DNA from: Acanthornis magna
Lineage: Eukaryota > Chordata > Aves > Passeriformes > Acanthizidae
DNA length: 64,000 bases
Direction: 5' to 3'
NCBI GenBank assembly: GCA_036785705.1
Contig: JAWUZG010000135.1
Span: 4,030,001-4,094,000, forward strand
The notes under the pieces were generated by a model that had not been told where the DNA came from, made no database searches, and worked only from the letters and a program-made list of their open reading frames with translations. Position 1 is the stretch's first letter. Each line of letters begins with the position of its first letter. This document shows positions 9,501 through 16,416 of the stretch, piece by piece. Both the position numbers and the translations under genes were made by a program.

Positions 9501-9708
9501 CCAGCGTCAACTCTTGTGATCCCCCTGTCACCCCAGCAATAGAAATGGGTTCAGCCCCAACATGTCCCGATGGCATTAAGGTACACTGCGCACCTGTATC
9601 AACTAATGCTTCATATTTTTGTGGCTCTGATGTACCAGGCCATCGAATCCACACAGTCCAAAAGACACGGTTTTCCCATGCCTCTACCTGGCTAGAGGCA
9701 GGGCCCCT
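6526..9708 (-). CDS. pol: Pro-Pol polyprotein: protease, reverse transcriptase, RNase H, integrase
   Basis: In the same frame as gag, 1,060 codons are open from just after the amber codon to TGA at 6528-6526. There is no need for its own start, as it is expected to be made as Gag-Pol. Numbering here starts at the codon at 9654. Protease has the DTGA active site (Asp19) and an ILGIDFL flap-end block (77-83). RT has motif A with Asp232, LPQGW (264-268) and YIDD (294-297). RNase H has Asp606, Glu644, Asp668 and Asp738. Integrase has an HX4H-CX2C zinc site (His765, His770, Cys799, Cys802) and the triad Asp832, Asp891, Glu927, with the last two in DX35E spacing. All catalytic residues are present and there is no internal stop. 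The protein ends soon after an integrase C-terminal domain; no dUTPase follows. This is the replication and integration enzyme set of the element. Whether it is active cannot be told from sequence alone. Confidence 0.94.
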   Translation of the reverse strand, partial: RGPASSQVEAWENRVFWTVWIRWPGTSEPQKYEALVDTGAQCTLMPSGHVGAEPISIAGVTGGSQELTLVEAEVSLTGKEWQKHPIVTGPKAPCILGIDFLRNGYFKDPKGLRWAFGIAAVEAEGVRQLNTLPGLSENPSAVGLLKEEEQHVPIATSTVHRRQYRTNRDAVIPIHKLIRELESQGVVSKAHSPFNSPIWPVRRSDGDWRLTVDYRALNEVTPPLSAAVPDMLELQYELESKAAKWYATIDIANAFFSIPLAAECRPQFAFTWRGVQYTWNRLPQGWKHSPTICHGLIQAALEKGEAPEHLQYIDDIIVWGDTAEEVFEKGEKIIQILLEAGLAIKRSKVKGPAKEIQFLGVKWQDGRRQIPTEVINKITAMSPPTNKKETQAFLGAIGFWRMHIPEYSQIVSPLYLVTRKKNDFRWGPEQQQAFAQIKQEIAHAVALGPVRTGPEVKNVLYSAAGGNGLSWSLWQKVPGETRGRPLGFWSRSYRGSEANYTPTEKEILAAYEGVQAASEVIGTEAQLLLAPRLPVLGWMFKGKVPSTHHATDATWSKWIALITQRARIGSPNRPGILEIITNWPEGENFGLTDEEEQEQVTRAEEAPPYNQLPQDETCYALFTDGSCRIVGANRKWKAAVWSPTRQVAEATEGEGGSSQLAELKAVQLALDIAEREKWPKLYLYTDSWMVANALWGWLEKWKKANWQRRGRPIWAADEWRDIASRVEKLPVKVRHVDAHVPKSRANEEHRNNEQVDQAAKIQVSQVDLDWQHKGELFLARWAHDASGHQGRDATYKWARDRGVDLTMDCISQVIHNCETCAAIKQAKRVKPLWYGGRWTKYKYGEAWQIDYITLPQTRHGKRYVLTMVEATTGWLETYSVPHATARNTILGLERQVLWRHGTPERIESDNGTHFKNSLINTWAKEHGIEWVYHIPYHAPAAGKVERCNGLLKTTLKALGGGTFKNWEQHLAKATWLVNTRGSTNRAGPAQSKPLQTADGDKVPVVQMRGMLGKTVWINSALSKDRPTRGVVFAQGPGCTWWVMQEDGETRCIPQGDLSWG

Positions 9709-9711
9709 CTA
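9635..9711 (-). promoter_or_regulatory. Probable stop-codon readthrough signal: amber, 8-nt spacer, pseudoknot
   Basis: On the minus strand TAG (9711-9709) is followed by the 8-nt spacer AGGGGCCC. Next comes a perfect 8-bp stem: TGCCTCTA at 9700-9693 pairs with TAGAGGCA at 9686-9679. The 6-nt loop GCCAGG (9692-9687) contains CCAGG, which can pair with CCTGG at 9639-9635, giving a one-base first loop and a 39-nt second loop. Murine leukaemia virus is known to use UAG, an 8-nt spacer and an H-type pseudoknot with an 8-bp first stem. The match in geometry is by inspection; folding and function are untested. The second stem is weaker than the first. Confidence 0.7.
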
Positions 9712-11352
9712 GCCCTGGTTATCATTCCCTTCCTGAGCATGCATTCCACCGTCAAGGGAATCTGACACAACATTTTCCCTTCTGTTGTACTCAGCAGGTT
9801 GGCTACAGGAAGCTGAGGCTACCTTGGCTCTGGCAGAACCCCCTCGGCTAGCGTTGCCCTCCTTAAGCTGACGCACCCGTTCTGCCAGGACAGAGGTGGG
9901 CTTCCCATCCCACCTTTTCATGTCTTCCCCATGGTCATGCAGAAAGAACCACAACTCAGCTCGTGGGGTGTACCCTCTTTCTCTAGCTGGAGGACGTCGG
10001 GCTCCAGTGTTGGGGCCTGTGACTCTCACTGGTGCCACACTGTTTTTCCTCACCTCCTCCCTGATCTCCCTCATCTCTTCCTTCAACTCCTTAACCACAG
10101 CAGAGATCTGAGCCTGCAATGGGCCATTGATCACACTTGCATAATGCCTGAGCTTGTCAGCTACAGAGCCCACTGTCTCACGGTTGTCATCGGCATTAAA
10201 CATTGCAATGTAGGTGGCATATTGGGTTGGCCCTAGACTTGCCAGGTTCCACAACATTTGCCCTGTGCATCTGACCTTGTCAGGATCATTTTCGTGCTGT
10301 CCATCCCTCCCAAAAAGCACCTCCTGTACTGCCACTTCTCTCAGCCGTTGGATCGCTTCCTCAACGGTCTTCCAGGGCAATCTACGGTAGTTCTCCTGCA
10401 TTCTGTCTTTGTGAACAAACCTCTCTCTTACACTCATTAAAAGCCTCTCCCAGAGAGAAATGGGTCCCGCCTCCCTCACGAACACCTTTTCAACACCCGC
10501 GTCCAGGGCCACGGAACCCAAATTCCTGGCCTCATTACCATCCAGCTGCACGCCTGGGCCCATGCGGTCCCAAACCCGAAGTAACCAGGTTGAGAAAGCC
10601 TCGCCCTTCCGCCGCACAATGTCATCGTGCAGATTACGGATAGTGTCGTATGGCAGGGACTCGGTGATGATTATAGGCCCAGGCTCCCCTGCGGGTTGTG
10701 AAGGCCCTGGTTCCCCATCATCATCAACTGGGCGTACCGATTTGGTCTTATACTTCCTCCGCTGTACAGGGGCAACTGCTGCTGACTGTGACTGCCCTTG
10801 AGGTTCAGCTGGAACCTGGACGGTTGTAATGTCCGTGGGTTCCGCTGCTGCACCATCTAACTCTTCCCCTGTTGGGCAAGGAGAGGGCTTCCCACCAGCT
10901 GAGGAAGTATATTCTTTCAACACCTGATGTATCTTTTCCCCTCTCACTTGGAATGCAAAGTTGAACAGGCCTATCAGCAACACCAGCCACAGTACGACAT
11001 CATTGGTATTTAGAGAGTATATGAACCCTCTGAGCCCTGGTAGGGTAGGCCCAAAGAGATGGGTGAAGGGTTGAGAAAAATCTTCCCCTAGTGTCGTCTC
11101 GTCACAAAAGGTACCATTACCAAACAGACTCCAAAAACATGTACTCACGGTGTTAAAGCCCTGTAACCAAGTGACCGCTGTCCAAAGGAAATGGAAAATC
11201 CATAGATTCCTCACCTTATTGACCCATTGTGAGAACTGGATAACAGCCACTATAGCCTTAGTTATAGGACCCATGTTTAGATAGGGAGCTGCAAATGGGA
11301 AAACCGTGGCCACGAGAATGTGCCAGCCAGACCAAGGTATGCTAGACCACAT
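9709..11352 (-). CDS. gag: Gag polyprotein of the ERV-L-like element, 547 aa
   Basis: Gag is the structural polyprotein that would assemble the particle. I chose the ATG at 11352 because it is the first in frame and has a good context (A at -3, ACCATG). Residues 1-135 hold three hydrophobic stretches (about 10-26, 50-77, 118-135), unusual for a matrix region and suggestive of membrane insertion. Residues about 150-228 are a Pro/Gln/Glu-rich linker. Residues about 230-415 form the capsid-like part, with the 'STWLLRVWDRMGP' and 'LGSVALDAGVEK' blocks that resemble the ERV-L/Fv1 family. Residues 415-436 look like a short charged coiled coil, followed by an Arg/Gly-rich tail. No CX2CX4HX4C zinc knuckle is present. 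The frame ends at TAG (9711-9709), which is probably read through at low rate to make Gag-Pol. No internal stop or frameshift is seen. Family assignment is by resemblance, not a search. Confidence 0.87.
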   Translation of the reverse strand: MWSSIPWSGWHILVATVFPFAAPYLNMGPITKAIVAVIQFSQWVNKVRNLWIFHFLWTAVTWLQGFNTVSTCFWSLFGNGTFCDETTLGEDFSQPFTHLFGPTLPGLRGFIYSLNTNDVVLWLVLLIGLFNFAFQVRGEKIHQVLKEYTSSAGGKPSPCPTGEELDGAAAEPTDITTVQVPAEPQGQSQSAAVAPVQRRKYKTKSVRPVDDDGEPGPSQPAGEPGPIIITESLPYDTIRNLHDDIVRRKGEAFSTWLLRVWDRMGPGVQLDGNEARNLGSVALDAGVEKVFVREAGPISLWERLLMSVRERFVHKDRMQENYRRLPWKTVEEAIQRLREVAVQEVLFGRDGQHENDPDKVRCTGQMLWNLASLGPTQYATYIAMFNADDNRETVGSVADKLRHYASVINGPLQAQISAVVKELKEEMREIREEVRKNSVAPVRVTGPNTGARRPPARERGYTPRAELWFFLHDHGEDMKRWDGKPTSVLAERVRQLKEGNASRGGSARAKVASASCSQPAEYNRRENVVSDSLDGGMHAQEGNDNQG

Positions 11353-11459
11353 GGTGTCACTTAGTGAGGTTTCTATGTTCAGCACACTAAAAATGGGTCT
11401 CCCAGAAACTGTTATTCCTTTTGCACCCTTTTTTTTTTTTTCTTCCTCAATGCCCTCGA
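11353..11459 (-). other. Retroviral leader between primer-binding site and gag
   Basis: This untranslated leader of 107 nt contains an A13 run on the minus strand (T at 11429-11441). The gag frame happens to stay open back into the PBS, but without any ATG, so the leader is taken as non-coding. A packaging signal would be expected near here in a retrovirus; I cannot identify one. Confidence 0.7.
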
Positions 11460-11477
11460 GCCCCACGTTGGGCGCCA
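11460..11477 (-). promoter_or_regulatory. Primer-binding site, tRNA-Lys1,2 type
   Basis: The minus strand reads TGGCGCCCAACGTGGGGC, starting 5 nt after the CA end of the 5' LTR. This is the site used with tRNA-Lys1,2 in several retrovirus groups, including spumaviruses and some betaretroviruses and lentiviruses. The assignment is from memory of PBS sequences. Mammalian ERV-L was named for a leucine PBS, so the lysine type is noteworthy. Confidence 0.88.
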
Positions 11478-11482
11478 AAATC

Positions 11483-12432
11483 TGTCTTCGTTTGATAGAC
11501 AGGTGTCTGTTTAGGAAGGTGGGAACCTTCCTTAGAACAGAGAATGTGAATCCCCTTCCCTCCGAATTATTATAACTTTAGAATCAAGGGCTCTCAGGCA
11601 AAGGTATGGGAAAAGGAATAAGAGTTTTTTTACTAGTATCTATACTGAGGTAAACAATCAGTAACAAAAAACAGTAAACAAGGTAAAGAAAAACAGTAAA
11701 CAAAACCAAAAAAACTCGGTGGCAAATGTCCCTGGACTGTCAGGCACGTTCTCGGTTGGTGCAGTCACGGTCACGGCCAGCAGGGGCGCTGTTGGGCTCC
11801 TAGACCAGCAGGGCAGGTGCGATGACTCCCGGGAAGCTGCAGATGGCGCTGTGCCGCGAGGTTGGATCTGTGTCGCGCGTAATGGCCGACGGGCTGGAGC
11901 AGGGTGGAACGCAGATGGACGGGGGGCGCAGCAGAGAGCCCAGAGCCGGGAGATGGAGCGGCCGGGTCAGCCCACCCGGGCCAGCCAGCAGAGGAGGCGG
12001 CAGGAAACTCCGCAGTTGGGGCAGGCAGGGTGCGGGGCAGCAGGCAGGGCGCGGGGTGGTGGCAGGCGGGGGTCCCGTTCCGCTGCAGTGCAGCTGGGAG
12101 ATGCACCCTCCCGGAGGGGAAGAGATGATTGGAGTCCCGTGCCCCGAGAACTCACCCACCAGGTAGAGAAAAACTAGTGCAAAGCCGGGCTTTTCTTTTC
12201 CTGCAGTCGCAGCCAAAAAAACGGAGAGCCGTTCCTTCCACTGCTGTCTCCTCCCAGACTTGTGAGCGAGTCCGTGTGTCGTTATCAAGTCTTGCTATCT
12301 CTTGTTCCCGTGCCCGCCCAGCCAAAAAGTCTTTGTCTCTTTTGTGAGAGTAAAATGTCCTCTAAGTACTGATCGTTACTTGCCTAGCAACAGAATGGGA
12401 AAAATTCCACTTCCCCCCCCCAACCTCCAACA
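11483..12432 (-). repeat. 5' LTR of the retrovirus (950 bp)
   Basis: Read on the minus strand it starts TGTTGGAGG and ends CGAAGACA. The middle (about 11720-12170) is very GC rich with many CpGs, and the final third is AT rich. I find no canonical AATAAA; AGTAAA at 11634-11629 on the minus strand is a possible variant poly(A) signal, and no convincing TATA box is seen. By eye it is identical to the other LTR at a constant offset of 6,035 bp. Open frames of 150-160 codons through the GC-rich part occur on both strands and are not believed. Confidence 0.95.
11650..11702 (+). promoter_or_regulatory. Three GTAAACA forkhead-type motifs in the 5' LTR
   Basis: These are the same three motifs at 11650-11656, 11674-11680 and 11696-11702. 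In this LTR they lie between the GC-rich core and the primer-binding site, so they would be in the transcribed R/U5 part or close to it. Confidence 0.35.
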
Positions 12433-12436
12433 GTTG
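12433..12436. other. Right target-site duplication of the retrovirus (gttg)
   Basis: It directly follows the CA end of the right LTR (12431-12432) and matches the empty site in the other units. A 4-bp duplication together with a 6,985-bp element exactly explains the 6,989 extra bases in unit 2. Confidence 0.75.
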
Positions 12437-15400
12437 TTGATTTGAATTTGAGTTATCAAGTGAAATGTTGCTCAAGCTGAAGTGCTCTTAAGGGAAGTGC
12501 TCTTGAGCCTTTGGGCCATGTTCTTCTTATCCTGACCCTTTCTCTTCTTTAGAGACACAGCCTCACACACACGGACAGACAGACATAGATAATTTGGGTT
12601 TGATTTCATTTTGGATTGATTGACTCTGGATTTTTGTTTGTTGCTTTTCCTCGCTGTGCTTTGAGCATGGTGTAAGTAGTAGAGTGAAGCTTGGCAAGGA
12701 AGCTTGTCCTGCTGTGGCTTTGCTATGAAATCTTTCTTTCCTAATAGCTTTCCCGTGATTCTCTTGAGTGATGTGCAAGTGCCTGTGCCATCACATCTCT
12801 TTAGCAGCGTGGAGCCGCCTGGGATGTCAGCACCGAGGTGCTGTGAGTGATTGCTTGTGACACCAGGGCTTCTGGGCAGCGTGTGGACTCCTGGCGTGTG
12901 CCTATGGCTGTCCTGGGACAGCCTGTGAGCTCAGTGTTCTTTTGAAAGCTGGATAGCTCTGGCGTGTCCCCAGGGAGTTCCTGTGCCAAGATGGGACCTG
13001 CTGGCTCTTTGGCAGCCTGGAGATGGCTGGAGTGTGCCCAGGGGGCAAGTGTGAGTGTCAGGGACTTGCCAGCTCTAGAGGAGGATGGAGAGTGCAGAGA
13101 TGTCCCCATGGAGTCTCTGTGAGTGCCTGTGAGCTCAGAAGTCTATGGAGGCTTAAGGCAGCTGTGATGAAATGGGATGTCAGCAGGGGGGCATGTAATG
13201 AAATTTGATCTCCCAGCTTGTGGTGGTGCATTCCTCTCTCCTCCCCTTTTTGAGCCCCAGCATGATCTGAGAAATGCTCCTTAGGCATCGGCCTTGAGGA
13301 ACTGCAGCTTGGCTGAGCAGCTCTTGAGCTTATGAGAAACACTGTGTGCTCCCAGGAAGTGCTGCTGTCTAACGTGGTCCTGTTTTGTTTTTTTTTTTAT
13401 CGTAACAGCCTTGGAAAAAAACAGCCTTGTTTTTGCCTGAATGGTAAACATTGCGTGCCAGTGTGCGTGTCCTCTCCGGAATGTGGCAGAGGGGCTGCTC
13501 TCCTGGATTCTGAAGTAGTTTAGAAGTGCAAGGAAGTTCTGCCTGTAAGTAAAATTACTATTGAGAGATGGTAAATCCTGTGGGGGTCCTTTTCTGAGGT
13601 GTTGGGCTTGAGTTCATTTCTATGTGAAGTCTTATTAACTTGAAATATGGTTAGGATTAAATGCTGTTAAGTGTTGTTCCTCTGCTAGGTGGTTAATTTG
13701 AAGGTAGAAATTTAAATGTTGCTCAAATGGACGTACTGTTAAGTGAAGTGCTCTTGAGCCTTTCAAGCGTGTTCTTGTAATCCCGACACTTTCTCTCCTT
13801 TGGAGACACTCGCACACATACACAGACACAGACAGACAGACATAGGTAATTTTGGTTTAATTTCATTTTGGATTGATTGGATTTATTTTGTTTCATTTCC
13901 TCGCTGTGCCTTAAGCATGGTGTAGGTAGTAGAGTGGAGCTTGGCAAGGAAGCTTGTCCTGCTGTGGCTTTGCTATGAAATCTTTCTTTCCCGATAGCTT
14001 TCCTATGATTCTTGGAGTGATGTGCAAGTGCCTGTGCCATCACATCTCTTTAGCAGCGTGGAGCCACCTGGGATGTCAGCACCGAGGTGCTGGGAGTGAG
14101 TGCCTGTGACACCAGGGCTTCTGGGCAGCGTGTGGAGTCCTGGCATGTGCCTATGGCTGTCCTGGGACAGCCTGTGAGCTCAGTGTTCTTTTGAAAGCTG
14201 GATAGCTCTGGCGTGTCCCCAGGGAGTTCCTGTGCCAAGATGTGACCTGCTGGCTCTTTGGCAGCCTGGAGATGGCTGGAGTGTGCCCAGGGGGCAAGTG
14301 TGAGTGTCAGGGACTTGCCCGCTCTTGAGGAGGATGGAGGGTGCAGGGATGTCCCCATGGAGGCCCTGTGAGTGCCCGTGAGGTGGCGGCACCTTAGCAG
14401 CGTGAGACTCGTGGGCTGTCAGCCCTGAGAGCCTGTTGAAGGCCGTGATGTGCGTGCAGAGAGGTTTGTCAAATGGGAGAGTCGTGGCATGTCCCTATGG
14501 AGCCGCTGGGGTTGTGTGTGCCCTCAGTGTTCTTGAGGAGCCTCGAGAGCCCTGGGATGGCCCCGTGGAAGCGCAGGGAGTGCCTGTGACATAGCAGCGG
14601 TGCCTGATGAGATCCAAGGGCCCTGGGATGTCAGCTTGGAATGGCTGTGAGTGCCTGAGAGCACACGTCTGTCTCTCATGGCCGGAGAGCTGTGGCAGGT
14701 GCCCATGGTAGGTGTGTGAGTGCAGGTGAGCTCAGGGCTCTGCAGAAGGCTGTAGGCCTGTGGGCTGTGAGGCTGGAAGGCCTGGGAGTGCTTTGGAGCT
14801 GAGTGCTCTGTAGCAGTCGGGAGCCGCCTGGGAGGTTGTAGCAGGATGCTTTGGGCCGGCTGCTTTGCCTTGGAACGTGGTGCAGGCACTTGGAGCATGT
14901 GCTATTTGCAAATGTCTCCAGGTGTCTTTCAGAGGGCCAGCGTGTGTTGTTTTGGCCTTGAATTCTGCTGAAAGTCCTTCTGGCAAGGAAGCCTGCATGA
15001 AGGTGCTGCTAGTGAGGCAAAGATTTGGCAGCTGAGCAGCTGCCGGGAGTTGCAGGCGTCTGCCTGACAGTCAGTCCCTTGAGAGTGTCAATGTGCAGTC
15101 AGTCCCCTTTCCTAGGGGAGGTTTTTCTAGTGTGTTCCTCCTTGGAGTGTGTGTGGGCTCCTGCTGGGGAAGTGGACAGCAAGCAAGGGCACTGTTGGTG
15201 GTGAAGGGAGAGAGAGCTGCCCAGGAGTGTTGGTGTGGTGAGTTACATGGAGCTCTACTTGGGAATTGGGTTTTTTTGCTTGCTGTAAGATATGACTGCT
15301 TTCCTATTGTTTTCATAGAATGCACTCCATTGTACTCTGTGTAGGCTCCCAGGAGTAGGTTTAGCTTTTCTATGGAGTGGTCAGTAATTGGGATTGAGTT

Positions 15401-16416
15401 GTCTGTGTCGAATCATTTGTGTTAGGGAAGAGCTGCTTTTCTAGGAATAGATCAGATGGGCCATTTGTAAGTGCTGCGGGACAGAGTTACCTAAAGCACT
15501 GGCTTTAAGTGTGAGGCTGGGATTGGATGCAGCCGCCGCCAAGGCTCCTGTGTCTGAGAAGGAGTTGAGAAAGCCAAGGGCTGCTCTCTGGCCCTCGTGA
15601 CTCAGTGGCCAGGCTGCTCTGGGAGCCTTTGTGTGAATCTGCCAGCACAGCAGCGACAGATGTCCCCGAGGAGCTTGTGTGAGTGCAGGTGAGATCAGAG
15701 CTCTTGAGCAGCCTGGAGAGCCTGGGGATGTGGCCACGGAGCCGCCAGGATATCTGGTGACCTCGGGGTTCCTATGAGCAGAGGGAGCACTAAGATGTGC
15801 CCATGGCACCTGTGTAAGTGCCTGTGGCTAAAGGGCTCTTTTGCAGCCTGGAGAGCCTTGGCATGTGGCCATGAAGCCACAGTGCGTGTCTGTGACATCA
15901 GAGCGCTTTGGCAGCATGGAAAGGCCTGGAATGGCTGCAGGGGCCAGAGGTGAGTGCCTGTGGCATCAGAGCTGTCCAGCAGCAGCAGGGAGACGGAGGG
16001 AATGTCACAGGCCATGCCCTGTGAGTTGCTGTGACAGCATGGCTCCTTAGCAGCGTGCAGATTGCCGGGATGTTACCCTGCAGGCCCTGGCATTGCCCTG
16101 GTCGTGTGTGTTGTTTAGGAAGATAGAGAGAGCCGTGGCATGTCCCCCTGGAAGGCCAGGGAGTGGCAGTTGCAAAAGAGCTCCTTAGCACTTAGAGACA
16201 CGTGGGATGTCCCCATGGAGGCACTGTGAGAGCCCGTGACCTCAGAGGTCTTTGGAAGCTGAGAGAGCCCCGGGATGCCATGGGATGTGAGCATGGGGAG
16301 CCTGTGGGCAGGTGTGATGTCCCTGCTTGTGCTGGTGCATCCCCCCCTGCCCTTTTTTCAGGCTGCAGCATGATATGAGAAATGCTGCTGAGGCCTTGGC
16401 CTTGACGAATGCAGCG
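12433..16416 (+). repeat. Array unit 2, part right of the retroviral insertion
   Basis: This is the remaining 3,984 bp of unit 2, beginning with the right target-site copy 'gttg'. With the left part, minus the 4-bp duplication, the unit is 4,713 bp. It has the 11-T run, 'agtctctg', and 'ggcaagtg' where units 1, 3, 6 and 7 have 'ggcaactg'. Confidence 0.95.

Larger units (their letters stand above)
5448..12432 (-). mobile_element. ERV-L-like (class III) LTR retrovirus, gag-pro-pol, no env, apparently intact
   Basis: On the minus strand the order is 5' LTR (11483-12432), primer-binding site (11460-11477), gag (11352-9709), amber codon, pro-pol (9708-6526), short tail and 3' LTR (6397-5448). Class III is inferred from three things: the capsid segment of Gag resembles the ERV-L/Fv1 type, RT has a YIDD active site, and env is absent. 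Neither reading frame shows a frameshift or premature stop apart from the single stop between gag and pol. The element occurs in only one of the units. It may be capable of expressing its proteins; nothing in the sequence shows that it does. Confidence 0.92.

Noticed and set aside
9709..9711. The stop between gag and pol as an inactivating mutation
   Set aside because: It is a single amber codon in an otherwise open joint frame, set exactly 8 nt before a stable stem. A regulated readthrough site is the better explanation, though not proven.
11353..11478. A longer Gag starting in the primer-binding site
   Set aside because: The extension has no ATG, overlaps the PBS, and contains a lysine run encoded by an A homopolymer. 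The ATG at 11352 has a good context.
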